53,358 nt of DNA from Alphaproteobacteria bacterium WMHbin7 (lineage in GTDB: Bacteria; Pseudomonadota; Alphaproteobacteria; Rhodospirillales; WMHbin7). Shown in pieces: positions 9,141 through 18,219 of this stretch (its first letter is position 1; every line of letters begins with the position of its first letter). The notes under the pieces were generated by a model. The model worked only from the letters and a program-made list of their open reading frames with translations, did no database searches and had not been told where the DNA came from. The stretch is from NCBI GenBank assembly GCA_002753155.1, contig PDZW01000019.1, positions 3,465 through 56,822 on the forward strand. Reading direction: 5' to 3'. Position numbers and translations under genes: made by a program.

Positions 9141-10488
9141 CGGGCCCCTCGGGGGCGACGACGTGGCATGTGGAGCGGCTGGCCCCATCCAGTCTTTTGC
9201 AAGCCGTGCGGGCCTGGCTTTCGCTGATTCCGGTCAGGCGCGCCCGATAGACGGTCTGACCGTGGGCACGATGGCTGGTAACTAAGGCACGGCCACCGGG
9301 AACGGCCTTGGCCAGCTTGCGCTGGGCATCGCTGGCAGCCGACAAAGCAGCCCCATAGCGCGAGAAGGCTCCCACCTGGATGCTCCAGGTGGGAGCAGTG
9401 GCGTCTTCGTCGCTGACGCTGGCCTTGGACAGTTTCAGATTGGATTTGGGACTGGGAACCGACAGAAGGCCTGAGCCAGCGCTGGCAGCCGCCACCCGAA
9501 CTTCCGAGGAACTGTTGGCCGCAGGCATCGAGATGACATGCCGCACCGGAGCCGATGCCGCAGGCGAAGCCGGAGCCTCGGCCATGTCGATGGGAGCCCC
9601 CGGCTGGATATCGCCTTCGGCATCGTTATCAGGCTCGTCACCAATCTGATTGAGTTTGCTGCGCCCCGTTGACGACGTGGCAAAGCCCTTATCCAACAGA
9701 TGAGCCATCTGGCGGTCGCGCTGGCTGGCCGTGTCGCCTCCGAAAACGACGCCGACCAGACGACGCCCATCGCGCTTGGCCGCCGCCACCAGATTAAAGC
9801 CCGAAGCCCGGATATAGCCGGTCTTCATGCCCTCGGCCCCCTTGTAGGATTGCAGCATGCGGTTGTGGGAAAAGATGGTCTGGCCGTTGAAGCGAAACTT
9901 CCTGACCTGGAAGTAGGTGTAATATTCCGGAAACTGCTGGATATGCGCCCGGGCCAGCGTGGCCATGTCGTGCGCCGTGGAAAGCTGCTCGGAATTGGGC
10001 AGGCCGGAGGCGTTGACAAAAGTCGAGCGGCTCATGCCAAGGGCTCGCGCCTTGGCCGTCATCAGCCGCGAGAAATCCTCTTCCGTGCCGCCGATATGCT
10101 CGGCGAAGGCGACGGCCACGTCATTGGCGGAACGCGTGACAAGGGCCAGAATGCCCTGCTCGACGGTGATGCTCTGCCCAGCATGCAGCCCCAGCTTGGA
10201 AGGAGCCTGCGCCTCGGCATTGTCGGTGAAGGTGATGCGATCCGTAAGCTTCAGGCGCTTGTGCTTCAACTCGTCGAAGACGAGATACAGCGTCATCAGC
10301 TTGGTCAGCGAGGCGGGGAAATTGCGTTGATTGGGATTGACCGAATGAAGCACCTCGCCGCTATTGGCGTCGACCACGATGGAGGCGTAACGCACCTCGC
10401 GCGCCTGCGCCGGAGGCGAGAGGATCAGCCCACCCAGCAGGGCAAGGAAAATATTGATTCGAATCAACAATCTTCCCCAGCACGCCAT
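9115..10488 (-). CDS. D-alanyl-D-alanine carboxypeptidase with C-terminal SPOR domain
   Basis: A 457-residue penicillin-binding protein of the S11 (DacA/PBP5-like) family that trims peptidoglycan stem peptides in the periplasm. A signal peptide ends near AQA (residue 29). Catalytic motifs are Ser60-Leu-Thr-Lys63, Ser120-Ala-Asn122 and Lys222-Thr-Gly224. After a Pro/Ala/Ser-rich linker (about 285-375) a SPOR-type domain (WSIQVGAFSRYGAA ... YRARLTG) fills residues about 383-450. SPOR domains bind denuded septal glycan, so the enzyme probably acts at division sites. This replaces the amphipathic membrane anchor of classical PBP5. The promoter region is rich in GANTC sites. Confidence 0.9.
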   Translation of the reverse strand: MACWGRLLIRINIFLALLGGLILSPPAQAREVRYASIVVDANSGEVLHSVNPNQRNFPASLTKLMTLYLVFDELKHKRLKLTDRITFTDNAEAQAPSKLGLHAGQSITVEQGILALVTRSANDVAVAFAEHIGGTEEDFSRLMTAKARALGMSRSTFVNASGLPNSEQLSTAHDMATLARAHIQQFPEYYTYFQVRKFRFNGQTIFSHNRMLQSYKGAEGMKTGYIRASGFNLVAAAKRDGRRLVGVVFGGDTASQRDRQMAHLLDKGFATSSTGRSKLNQIGDEPDNDAEGDIQPGAPIDMAEAPASPAASAPVRHVISMPAANSSSEVRVAAASAGSGLLSVPSPKSNLKLSKASVSDEDATAPTWSIQVGAFSRYGAALSAASDAQRKLAKAVPGGRALVTSHRAHGQTVYRARLTGISESQARTACKRLDGASRSTCHVVAPEGPVNTVQASG

Positions 10489-10625
10489 TCCGACAACCCT
10501 TGACTCTGTTCGTTAACGCAAACGACCGGCACCAAAACGCTGAGCGATTCGATTTGAATCACCATAATAAATCCAGACTCAAGCGTCCAGCCTAATATGA
10601 AAGGCTTGATAGTGTGTTAAGAATC
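10456..10625 (-). promoter_or_regulatory. GANTC cluster at carboxypeptidase promoter
   Basis: Seven GANTC sites occur in 170 bp: starts at 10456, 10461, 10502, 10546, 10556, 10576 and 10621. About 0.7 would be expected by chance. GANTC is the CcrM methylation site of alphaproteobacteria, and clustered sites at promoters are typical of GcrA/CcrM cell-cycle control. TGATTCGAATCA (10455-10466) is also a perfect 12-bp palindrome lying in the first codons of the carboxypeptidase gene. Confidence 0.5.
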
Positions 10626-10640
10626 CTGGTTTCGTTTTTC

Positions 10641-11510
10641 TCAGGCCGTCGAGAGGGGCGGCAGAACCGAAGGCTTGACCCCGGCCGACAATTTCAGGGC
10701 CAGATCGCGCCCCATGGCCATGTCGACATGAAGGATGTGGTCGAGAAGCCAGAATTTTAGGTAGTTTTCCAGCAAGCCTTCCAGCTCCTCGTAGCGCCGA
10801 AGCGCAACATCCTGGACCACGCCGTCCAGATCCTCCAGCAGGTGATGATGCAAGGCCGCATGCGAGGCATGGCTTTTGATGTGATATTGCACCATCAACT
10901 TGTCTTCGAATCCAAAGTGCCAGACGATGTGACGGCGGATGTCGCCCAAGAGAACGACGATCTCGTCCAGCGCACATCTTTTCTCGATCATGTGGTGCAG
11001 ATTATTCAGCATCCTGACCAGCGTTTCATGCTGACGGTCGATATCCTCGTGGCCGACCAGAAGACTGTCGTTCCAGACGATCAGCGGATCGCCCGGCACC
11101 TGCGCGTGATGGTCCTGCTTGAAAACATCCCAAAGCCCCTGATCGTCCATGAGCTCATGTTCATAGATCAGCCGGTCGAAATAATTAAATAGATCGGAGG
11201 GCGTGGGAGCCCCTGCCTGTCCAAGCCGGAACTGATCGAGAAGCTGGCGCAGCCTTTCCCGGTAATGGCCATGCGCCGCCGCCAATTCATCGCTCCGGAC
11301 ATAACCAAGCCTAGCCGCCAGATCCTCCTCTTCCTTGAAGTGGACATCCAGCATGTCAAGGAAGGTGAGCAGAACGCCTTGCCAGACGGAACTATCCTCA
11401 CCGGAACGCCACAGTTCATATGCCTCGTTCATGACCAGGGCCAGCCGCTCATGCTCGGCGTCAATGGGCGGACTTCCCGTATGCGGAATGCGCTTGGGAT
11501 CGATGAACAT
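10641..11510 (-). CDS. Two-domain bacteriohemerythrin
   Basis: A 289-residue cytoplasmic protein with two hemerythrin-like di-iron domains in tandem, about residues 10-125 and 145-270. Each has the His/Glu pattern of O2-binding hemerythrins: DAEHERL ... HFKEEEDLAARLGY ... AAHGHYRERL in the first, and DIDRQHETLVRMLN ... HFGFEDKLM ... HASHAALHHHLLEDL in the second. Single-domain forms are about 130-140 residues, so this is a duplication. Likely roles are oxygen storage, delivery or sensing. Upstream (11527-11551) lies an A/T-rich imperfect dyad TTAATATTG/CAATATAA that could be promoter or operator. The remaining gap to the tRNA shows no gene. Confidence 0.85.
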   Translation of the reverse strand: MFIDPKRIPHTGSPPIDAEHERLALVMNEAYELWRSGEDSSVWQGVLLTFLDMLDVHFKEEEDLAARLGYVRSDELAAAHGHYRERLRQLLDQFRLGQAGAPTPSDLFNYFDRLIYEHELMDDQGLWDVFKQDHHAQVPGDPLIVWNDSLLVGHEDIDRQHETLVRMLNNLHHMIEKRCALDEIVVLLGDIRRHIVWHFGFEDKLMVQYHIKSHASHAALHHHLLEDLDGVVQDVALRRYEELEGLLENYLKFWLLDHILHVDMAMGRDLALKLSAGVKPSVLPPLSTA

Positions 11511-11759
11511 TCAGACCCATGGATCGTTAATATTGTTAACCATCAATATAAGTTGCGTCAGGGTTGCGCACAAGAACTCTGATTAAGGCCTTTCAATTGG
11601 CCTAATATTCAGCGCAGAACGCCCAGTTGAAGCTCAGAATGCGTAGCAAGACGCCTTTGGAGGCGCCTGTCCCCAAGGCCCCCCAGTCCTCGCTCATCAG
11701 CCTTTGCATCCCCTCGTGCTTTGAGCTAAGTTTCGCCCCGGCTCCCTAAAGAGCCCCGC

Positions 11760-11836
11760 GCAGCCGTAGCTCAGCTGGATAGAGTACTGCCCTCCGAAGG
11801 CAGGGGTCATGGGTTCGAATCCCGTCGGCTGCGCCA
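11760..11836 (+). tRNA. tRNA-Arg (anticodon CCG)
   Basis: A 77-nt cloverleaf. Acceptor stem GCAGCCG pairs with CGGCTGC, discriminator G, CCA encoded. D-arm TAGCTCAGCTGGATAGA, anticodon stem CTGCC/GGCAG with loop CTCCGAA giving anticodon CCG (codon CGG), and T-arm with GGTTCGAATCC. Confidence 0.97.
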
Positions 11837-11959
11837 AATTTTCTTTTTTTCCAGCAAATTAGGTGCGGTGTGCGTTGGCCGCTTTTCAATTATTTGCTGT
11901 TGCCTGGCGGCCACGAGTTCTCTTGAACAAAACAGGTTGCCGGTGTAGGTGAAGGCCCC

Positions 11960-13768
11960 ATGGCTTCTCCTCCGCTGATGGCACTGCGCGACGTCCGCCT
12001 CACTTTCGGCGGCACCCCCTTGTTCGAGGGCGTCACTACCTGGGTGGGGCGCGGCGACAAGACCTGCCTGGTCGGACGCAACGGCTCGGGCAAATCGACG
12101 CTGCTCAAGGTGCTGGCGGGCGAGATCCTGCCCGACTCTGGCGAGCGCTTCATCCAGCCCGGCACGCGCATCGCAACATTGCCGCTTAACCCGGCCCTGA
12201 CCGGACCTAGTGTCACCGCCTATGTTGGAGCAGGTCTGCCCGAGGCTGAGCGCGATCAGACCTACCGTATCGAGGCGGTGCTGGAAGCACTTAAGCTGGA
12301 CGGATCACGCGAGCCAGCGCTGCTGTCGGGCGGCGAGGGCAGGCGCGCGGCACTGGCCCGCGCTCTGGTGGGCGAGCCCGATGCCCTGCTGCTGGACGAG
12401 CCGACCAATCACATGGACCTGCCCACCATTCTTTGGTTGGAGCAAGCGCTCAGCGTCTTTGCAGGCGCACTTGTCGTGATCAGCCATGATCGACGTTTTC
12501 TGGAGGCGGTGTCGCGCCAGACCCTGTGGCTGGAGCAAGGTCAGGTGCGCCGCTCAGAGCAGGGATTTGCCGCCTTCCCCGCCTGGCAAGAGGAAACCTA
12601 TGCCGCCATGGAAGCGGAACTGGCGCGCATGAATACCAAGTTGCGCCAGGAACTGCACTGGCTGGCCCGCGGCGTCACCGCAAGGCGCAAGCGCAACATG
12701 GGCCGCCTGCGCGCGCTGCAAACCCTGCGCAAAGGCCGCGGCGAGATGTTGCAGGCCAAGAATGAGTCGGCCCGTCTGGCCAAGCTGGACACGGATGCGG
12801 GCGACCTGTCCGGCCGTTTGGTGATCGAGGCCGAGGCCCTGTGCAAGCGCTTTGACGGTGCGGTGGTGGTGAACGGATTTTCCACCCGGGTGATGCGCGG
12901 CGACCGCATCGGCCTGATCGGCCCCAACGGTGCCGGCAAGACCACGCTTTTGCGCCTGCTTACCGGCGAGCTTGCGCCCGATTCCGGCCAAGTGCGTCTG
13001 GGCACCAACCTGGTGCCCGCCTATTTCGATCAGCGACGCACCCAGCTTGATCCCGAGCGCAGCGTCTGGGACACGTTGACCGACGGGCGCGGCGACAATA
13101 TATGGGTGCAGGGCCAGCCGCGACATGTGATCGGCTATATGAAGGACTTTCTGTTCTCTGAAGCCCAGGCGCGCACACCGGTCAAGGCGCTGTCGGGCGG
13201 CGAACGCAATCGCCTGCTGCTGGCCAAGCTGCTGGCCAAGCCTTCCAATCTGCTGATCCTGGACGAGCCAACCAACGATCTCGACATGGACACGCTTGAT
13301 CTGCTGGAAGACGTGCTGGCCGACTATGAAGGAACGCTTCTGGTGGTCAGCCATGACCGCGATTTTCTCGACCGGCTGGTAACCAGCGTCATCGCGGTCG
13401 AAGGCGGCGGCGAGGTGTGCGAATATGCGGGCGGCTATTCCGACTATCTGCGGCAAAGACCCGAGAGCGCATCCGCACCGGTCAGGCGCGAAACATCCCG
13501 CCCCGTGCTTGCGGCGCGGACCAAGACCTTAACCCGCCTCAGCTACAAGGATGCCCGCGAGCTGGACGAATTGCCTGCGCGCCTCGACGCCCTGGCTGGC
13601 GAAATTGCCCATCTGGAAAAGCGCCTTGCCGATCCTGGATTGTTCGCCCGCGACCGCGCCGGTTTCGAAACCGCCGCCGCCCGCCTCGACGCCGCCCGCA
13701 CCGAACTATCGGCGGCAGAAGAACGCTGGCTGGAATTGGAAACGCTGCGCGAGACACTGGCCAAGTAA
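11960..13768 (+). CDS. uup: ABC-F ATPase, Uup type
   Basis: A 602-residue soluble protein with two ABC ATPase domains and no membrane segments. Walker A motifs are GRNGSGKST (domain 1, about residue 37) and GPNGAGKTT (domain 2, about residue 322). Signature motifs are LLSGGEG and ALSGGERN, and each Walker B is followed by EPTNHMDLPT or EPTNDLDMDT, as in ABC-F proteins. The C-terminal region (about 530-600) is a coiled coil (ELDELPARLDALAGEI ...), the DNA-binding domain typical of Uup. ABC-F proteins act on the ribosome; Uup is also linked to replication and precise excision of transposons. It lies 9 bp from the convergent ArsR gene. Confidence 0.88.
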   Translation: MASPPLMALRDVRLTFGGTPLFEGVTTWVGRGDKTCLVGRNGSGKSTLLKVLAGEILPDSGERFIQPGTRIATLPLNPALTGPSVTAYVGAGLPEAERDQTYRIEAVLEALKLDGSREPALLSGGEGRRAALARALVGEPDALLLDEPTNHMDLPTILWLEQALSVFAGALVVISHDRRFLEAVSRQTLWLEQGQVRRSEQGFAAFPAWQEETYAAMEAELARMNTKLRQELHWLARGVTARRKRNMGRLRALQTLRKGRGEMLQAKNESARLAKLDTDAGDLSGRLVIEAEALCKRFDGAVVVNGFSTRVMRGDRIGLIGPNGAGKTTLLRLLTGELAPDSGQVRLGTNLVPAYFDQRRTQLDPERSVWDTLTDGRGDNIWVQGQPRHVIGYMKDFLFSEAQARTPVKALSGGERNRLLLAKLLAKPSNLLILDEPTNDLDMDTLDLLEDVLADYEGTLLVVSHDRDFLDRLVTSVIAVEGGGEVCEYAGGYSDYLRQRPESASAPVRRETSRPVLAARTKTLTRLSYKDARELDELPARLDALAGEIAHLEKRLADPGLFARDRAGFETAAARLDAARTELSAAEERWLELETLRETLAK

Positions 13769-13777
13769 GCGGCTTGC

Positions 13778-14134
13778 TTATGCCCGGTATCCGATGGAAG
13801 AAGGCTCGCGAGCGGGCGAGGCCGACGCGCCGCAATAGAGGCTGTAGAGCGAGCTGATGAGAGCCCGCGCCTCGTGACCGTTCAGCGAGTAATAGACGGT
13901 CTGGGCCTTGCGATTGGTCTTGACCAAGTCGAGCTGGCGCAAAAGGCGCAAATGCTGCGACATGCCGGACTGGGTCGTACCCACCAGACTCTGCAATTCG
14001 CCCACGGATTTTTCGCCATCCGCCAACTGGCACAGAACGAACAGACGTGATTCGTTGCTGACCGCCTTCAACAGGCTGACAGCGCGGCGCGCATTGGCCC
14101 GCATCTGGTCGATATCCAGCACAGCTAAGGGCAT
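13778..14134 (-). CDS. ArsR-family repressor with SqrR/BigR-like cysteine pair
   Basis: A 118-residue winged-helix regulator. The recognition helix region is VGTTQSGMSQHLRLLRQ (about residues 51-67), followed by the wing (NRKAQTVYYSL). Its only two cysteines are Cys35 (LFVLCQLADGEKSVGEL) and Cys101 (SLYSLYCG), 66 residues apart. That is the spacing I recall for the redox-active pair of the persulfide sensors SqrR (Cys41/Cys107) and BigR, and the LFVLC/GEKSVGEL context resembles them. I infer a reactive-sulfur-responsive repressor. Possible targets are its own gene or the sulfur genes nearby; the operator is not identified. A structured repeat begins 20 bp upstream of its ATG. Confidence 0.75.
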   Translation of the reverse strand: MPLAVLDIDQMRANARRAVSLLKAVSNESRLFVLCQLADGEKSVGELQSLVGTTQSGMSQHLRLLRQLDLVKTNRKAQTVYYSLNGHEARALISSLYSLYCGASASPAREPSSIGYRA

Positions 14135-14154
14135 TCATCTTCTCCAGCGATTCT

Positions 14155-14295
14155 TAGAGCGGGTCGCCTTCAATCGGAGCCGCTTCCCGGCTCAGATTGA
14201 AGGCGTGAATCCGCTCTAGCAATTTGTTTTAGCGAACGATTCACGTTTAACTCCGGGTCACCCGAGTGACTCGGAGTTAAACGATCGTGCGCTAG
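14155..14295. repeat. Structured intergenic repeat, copy 2
   Basis: The second long copy of the element at 7801. Stem 1: TAGAGCGG (14155-14162) with CCGCTCTA (14211-14218). Stem 2: GCCTTCAATC (14166-14175) with GATTGAAGGC (14195-14204), extended inward by GAGCCG/CGGCTC. Then the linker CAATTTGTTTT and the long stem GTTTAACTCCG/CGGAGTTAAAC, ending GCTAG. Compared with copy 1, stem 1 has A-to-G balanced by T-to-C and stem 2 is largely replaced, yet both remain paired. Three GANTC sites are kept. It lies between the ArsR gene and cysA, which have the same direction. Confidence 0.8.
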
Positions 14296-14302
14296 ACAGA
14301 CC

Positions 14303-14341
14303 ATAACATGCACTGGCTGGAATGCAACATATTCATGTTAT
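14303..14341. repeat. Inverted repeat between cysA end and ArsR repeat
   Basis: ATAACATG (14303-14310) and CATGTTAT (14334-14341) are perfect 8-bp arms around 23 nt, in an A/T-rich patch with further short dyads. It lies 30 bp beyond the cysA stop. It could be a weak terminator or an operator for the ArsR gene, which is transcribed away from here. Confidence 0.35.
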
Positions 14342-14370
14342 TTTGATGTATTGTACATTGTCATATGGTT

Positions 14371-15426
14371 CTATCTTTCGCCTTCCTCAAGGAAGGCCCG
14401 AACACTTTCCGGGCGGGCCCACAAGGCTTGGCCGGGATGCGCCTTCAGAGCGTCGAAGGCGCTGCGGCTCAATTCAGCCTCCAAGGTCAGGTGGTCTGGA
14501 CCTTCAAGTTCCAGCCTGACCGTGGGGCCGATCACCACGGCATGGCGCAGGCTGACGGGAATGCCCTCTGTTCCCTCGGCGGAAATGCCCAGATCGTGCG
14601 GGCGCACGAAGGCAATGCCCGGCAGATCCTGGGCATTTTCGAAACCGCCTGCCGGAAAAGCCAATCCGCCGATGCGCGCGGCCCCTTGATGAAGACGAAC
14701 CGACAATCGATTCACATTACCAAGGAACTGATAGATGAAAGGTGTCGCCGGATGATCGTAGATCTCGGCGGGCGATCCCACCTGCTCGATACCGCCCCGA
14801 TGCGTCACCACCACGCGATCAGCCACCTCCAGCGCCTCTTCCTGGTCGTGGGTGACAAAAACGCCGGTGATTCCCATCTCGTCATGCAAGCGCCTGAGCC
14901 AGCGGCGCAGTTCCTTGCGTACCTGGGCGTCCAACGCGCCAAAGGGCTCATCGAGCAGCAGGACCCGAGGCTCGATGGCGAGTGCGCGAGCCAAGGCGAC
15001 GCGCTGACGCTGACCGCCGGAGAGTTGCGAGGGATAGCGATCTCCCATGCTTTCCAACTGCACCAAATGCAACAACTCGCGCACTTTCGCCTCGATCGTG
15101 CCCTTGCTGGGCCGCTGCTTGCGCACACGAAGACCGAAGGCGACATTCTCGAACACCGTCATGTGACGAAACAGCGCGTAATGCTGAAAAACGAAACCCA
15201 CTTGGCGATGGCGGGCCGAGAGATCGGACACATTCTCGCCTTCGAACAGGACCTGACCGGAATCCGGCGTTTCCAAACCCGCGATGATGCGCAGAAGTGT
15301 CGTCTTGCCCGAGCCCGATGGCCCCAGCAGAGCCACCAACTCGCCTGAGTCGATGGACAGCGAGACATCGCGCAGAGCCTGGAAGGTACCGAAGCGCTTC
15401 GAGACATTCTGGATATCGAGTTGCAT
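14371..15426 (-). CDS. cysA: Sulfate/thiosulfate ABC transporter ATP-binding protein
   Basis: A 351-residue ATPase that powers the CysTWA-CysP sulfate importer on the cytoplasmic face. Walker [10 protein letters not shown] (about residues 35-43), signature LSGGQRQR and Walker [12 protein letters not shown] are intact. A C-terminal regulatory beta domain follows (about 240-350), of length normal for CysA. Last gene of the sulfate cluster, 2 bp after cysW. Confidence 0.93.
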   Translation of the reverse strand: MQLDIQNVSKRFGTFQALRDVSLSIDSGELVALLGPSGSGKTTLLRIIAGLETPDSGQVLFEGENVSDLSARHRQVGFVFQHYALFRHMTVFENVAFGLRVRKQRPSKGTIEAKVRELLHLVQLESMGDRYPSQLSGGQRQRVALARALAIEPRVLLLDEPFGALDAQVRKELRRWLRRLHDEMGITGVFVTHDQEEALEVADRVVVTHRGGIEQVGSPAEIYDHPATPFIYQFLGNVNRLSVRLHQGAARIGGLAFPAGGFENAQDLPGIAFVRPHDLGISAEGTEGIPVSLRHAVVIGPTVRLELEGPDHLTLEAELSRSAFDALKAHPGQALWARPESVRAFLEEGER

Positions 15427-15428
15427 GA

Positions 15429-16274
15429 CTAAGCCCTTTTGACGGAATTGAGTTCAGCCGCATAGCGCCATTCCAACAAGGATTTGGCGACCAGCGTTAC
15501 CAGGGCCAGGGCGGCCAGCAGCGTGGCCACGGCGAAGGCGGCAACGAAATTGTATTCGTTGTAGAGAATCTCGACATGCAGCGGCATGGTGTTGGTGAGC
15601 CCCCTTATATGGCCCGAGACCACCGAGACAGCTCCGAATTCGCCCATGGCGCGGGCATTGCACAGCAGCACGCCATACATCAGCCCCCATTTGGCATTGG
15701 GCAGCGTGATGTGCCAGAAGCACTGCCAGCCCGAGGCCCCCAGCATCAGGGCGGCCTCCTCTTCTTCCCTGCCCTGTTCTTGCATCAAAGGAATCAGTTC
15801 GCGGGCGATAAAGGGGAAGGTAACGAAGATGGTGGCCAGCACGATGCCGGGAACGGCGAAGATCAGCTTGATGCCATGCTCTGCCAGGAAAGGGCCGAAC
15901 CAACCTTGAAGACCAAACAGCAGAACGAAGACCAGGCCCGAGATGACCGGCGATACCGAGAAGGGCAGATCGATCAAGGTCATCAAGAGGCTTTTACCCC
16001 TGAATTCGAATTTAGCGATCGCCCAGGAAGCGCACAGGCCAAAGACCAGATTGACCGGAACCGCAATCGCTGCCGTGATTAATGTCAGGCGGACGGCGGC
16101 CAAGGAATCCGCCTGGCCGAGGGCCTTGAAATAAATCTCAGGACCCTTGGCCCAGGCCTCGGCAAAGACCGTGACCAAGGGAGCGCCCAGGAACAATCCC
16201 AGATAGGTCAGCGCCACAAGAATCAGCAATCCGCGCACCAGCAATGGTTCATTCCTGGAGGAATTGCTTGTCAT
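15429..16274 (-). CDS. cysW: Sulfate ABC transporter permease CysW
   Basis: A 281-residue inner-membrane permease with about six hydrophobic helices. The cytoplasmic EAA-type loop ([23 protein letters not shown]) contacts CysA. It pairs with CysT to form the sulfate channel. The ATG at 16274 overlaps the cysT stop as ATGA and removes a 9-residue out-of-context extension that an upstream start would add. Confidence 0.92.
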   Translation of the reverse strand: MTSNSSRNEPLLVRGLLILVALTYLGLFLGAPLVTVFAEAWAKGPEIYFKALGQADSLAAVRLTLITAAIAVPVNLVFGLCASWAIAKFEFRGKSLLMTLIDLPFSVSPVISGLVFVLLFGLQGWFGPFLAEHGIKLIFAVPGIVLATIFVTFPFIARELIPLMQEQGREEEEAALMLGASGWQCFWHITLPNAKWGLMYGVLLCNARAMGEFGAVSVVSGHIRGLTNTMPLHVEILYNEYNFVAAFAVATLLAALALVTLVAKSLLEWRYAAELNSVKRA

Positions 16275-17116
16275 CGTCCCTCCATGCGCGACTGGCGCCA
16301 ATGCTGCAAGCGGTTGATGACGAAGAGCAGAACGAAGGAAATGATCAGCATGACCGAGGCGATCGCCGTGGCCCCGGCATAATTGTATTGCTCAAGCTTG
16401 ATGATGATGAGCAAGGGGGCGATTTCAGTCTGCCCCGGCATGTTGCCCGCAATGAAAATGATCGATCCGTATTCGCCGACCGCACGGGCAAAGGCCAGGG
16501 CGAAGCCGGAAATCAGGGCGGGCAACAAGGAAGGCAGAACAACCAGCCAAAGCGTTTGCAGACGCGACGCCCCCAGACTGGCGGCGGCCTCTTCAACCTC
16601 GCTTTCCAGATCTTCCAGCACCGGCTGAACGCTGCGCACAACAAAAGGCAGGCCGATGAAAATCATGGCCAGGATCACGCCCAGGCGGGTAAAGGCAACC
16701 TTGATCCCCAGGGGTTCCAGAACCGATCCGAAGGCTCCGTTGGGTGCGAACAAGGTGGTCAGCGCTATTCCCGCCACGGCGGTAGGCAGGGCAAAGGGCA
16801 GGTCGATCAGCGCGTCCAGGATGCGCTTGCCCGCGAAGCGGTAGCGCACCAGAACCCAAGCCACCAATGTGCCGAAGAACAGATTGACTAGGGCCGCCAC
16901 CAGGGCGGCTCCGAAACTAAGGCCATAGGCTGCCATGGCGCGGGAATCGAAGGCCGTGGCGATGAAATCGGAAAATCCCAACCCCGCCGCCTTCAGGAAC
17001 AGGGCGGACAAAGGGATCAGCACCACCAGACTTAGGGCGGTCAAGGTGACCCCCAACGTGATCCCGAATCCCGGAATCACGCTGGGTTCACGAAGGCGAT
17101 GAGCCAAAACACTCAC
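16271..17116 (-). CDS. cysT: Sulfate ABC transporter permease CysT
   Basis: A 281-residue permease of the CysTW pair with six predicted helices and the EAA-like loop ([23 protein letters not shown]). Motifs such as [19 protein letters not shown] are typical of CysT/CysU. It starts 3 bp after the cysP stop and ends in an ATGA overlap with cysW. Confidence 0.92.
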   Translation of the reverse strand: MSVLAHRLREPSVIPGFGITLGVTLTALSLVVLIPLSALFLKAAGLGFSDFIATAFDSRAMAAYGLSFGAALVAALVNLFFGTLVAWVLVRYRFAGKRILDALIDLPFALPTAVAGIALTTLFAPNGAFGSVLEPLGIKVAFTRLGVILAMIFIGLPFVVRSVQPVLEDLESEVEEAAASLGASRLQTLWLVVLPSLLPALISGFALAFARAVGEYGSIIFIAGNMPGQTEIAPLLIIIKLEQYNYAGATAIASVMLIISFVLLFVINRLQHWRQSRMEGR

Positions 17117-17119
17117 CGC

Positions 17120-18124
17120 CTATTTCCTGGTAATCGCATCGAAGATGCCGCCATCTTCGAAATGCGTTTTCTGGGCTTTTTGCCAGCCGCCGAAGGCCTC
17201 GTCGATGGTAATAAGGGTCAGGGATGGGAATCTGGCCCCCAACCTTTTCAGAACCTCAGGATCGCGCGGGCGGTAGAAATGCTTGGCGGCGATTTCCTGC
17301 CCTTCCTTACTGTAAAGATAGTTCAGATAGGCCTCGGCCTGCTTTCTGGTGCCGTGCTTATCCACCACCTTATCGACCACCGTCACCGGCGGCTCGGCCA
17401 GAATGCTAAGCGAAGGCAGGACGATCTCTACCTTGTCGCGGCCGATTTCATCCAGGGCCAGAAAGGCCTCGTTCTCCCAGGCCAGCAGCACATCGCCGAT
17501 ACCGCGCTGAACAAAGGTGTTGGTGGAACCCCTAGCCCCGGTGTCCAGAACCGGGACATTGGCATAAAGCGCCTTGGACGAATCCTGCGCCTTGGCCTGA
17601 TCGTTGCCATTCTGCTTTTGCGCATAGCCCCAGGCGGCCAGATAGTTCCAGCGCGCTCCGCCCGAGGTTTTCGGGTTGGGGGTGATCACCTGAACCCCCG
17701 GTTTGACCAGATCGCTCCAATCTTTGAGGGCCTTGGGATTGCCCTTGCGCACCAGAAAGACGATGGTCGAGGTATAGGGCGAACTGTTATGCGCCAGTCG
17801 CTTCTGCCAATCCTTGGGCAGCAGCCCGGCTTTTTCGGAAATGGCGTCGATGTCATAGGCCAGGGCCAGCGTGACAACATCGGCTTCCAAGCCATCGATG
17901 ACGGCGCGGGCCTGCTTACCCGCCCCGCCATGTGACTGGTTGACGGTGACGACCTCGCCGGTCTTGTCCTTCCAATGCCTGGCAAAAGCGGCGTTGAAGT
18001 CCTGATACAATTCCCGGGTGGGATCGTAAGAGACGTTCAGAAGAGTAGCGTCGGCTTTAACCGAGGGGGCAAAACCCAGCAGCAGCGCCAGCGTCAAGCT
18101 GGCGGTTGAGAGACGAAGAGACAT
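17120..18124 (-). CDS. cysP: Periplasmic sulfate-binding protein
   Basis: A 334-residue periplasmic binding protein (CysP/Sbp family) that captures sulfate and/or thiosulfate for CysTWA. A signal peptide is cleaved near VKADA (about residue 24). Conserved family segments are visible: [49 protein letters not shown] and [18 protein letters not shown]. Whether it prefers sulfate (Sbp) or thiosulfate (CysP) cannot be told by reading. It is separated from cysNC by 95 bp with a long inverted repeat, so its expression may be adjusted separately. Confidence 0.9.
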   Translation of the reverse strand: MSLRLSTASLTLALLLGFAPSVKADATLLNVSYDPTRELYQDFNAAFARHWKDKTGEVVTVNQSHGGAGKQARAVIDGLEADVVTLALAYDIDAISEKAGLLPKDWQKRLAHNSSPYTSTIVFLVRKGNPKALKDWSDLVKPGVQVITPNPKTSGGARWNYLAAWGYAQKQNGNDQAKAQDSSKALYANVPVLDTGARGSTNTFVQRGIGDVLLAWENEAFLALDEIGRDKVEIVLPSLSILAEPPVTVVDKVVDKHGTRKQAEAYLNYLYSKEGQEIAAKHFYRPRDPEVLKRLGARFPSLTLITIDEAFGGWQKAQKTHFEDGGIFDAITRK

Positions 18125-18135
18125 GTGACTTTTCC

Positions 18136-18198
18136 TTCACGAAATGAATTGATGAGTGGTTCCTGCTAGAAGGACGCCCACCTACATCGTTTCGTGAA
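18136..18198 (-). promoter_or_regulatory. Inverted repeat in cysNC-cysP gap
   Basis: TTCACGAAA (18136-18144) and TTTCGTGAA (18190-18198) are perfect 9-bp arms separated by 45 nt. The arm nearer cysP abuts its Shine-Dalgarno (GGAAAAG). A stem here could affect processing, read-through or translation of cysP, which is needed in larger amounts than the enzymes. It matches no sulfur or SAM riboswitch consensus that I know. Confidence 0.4.
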
Positions 18199-18219
18199 AA
18201 GGGCAAAAACGGACATGGC

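Noticed and set aside
18125..18219. SAM-II riboswitch before cysP
   Set aside because: The pseudoknot consensus is not present; only a simple long-range inverted repeat is seen.
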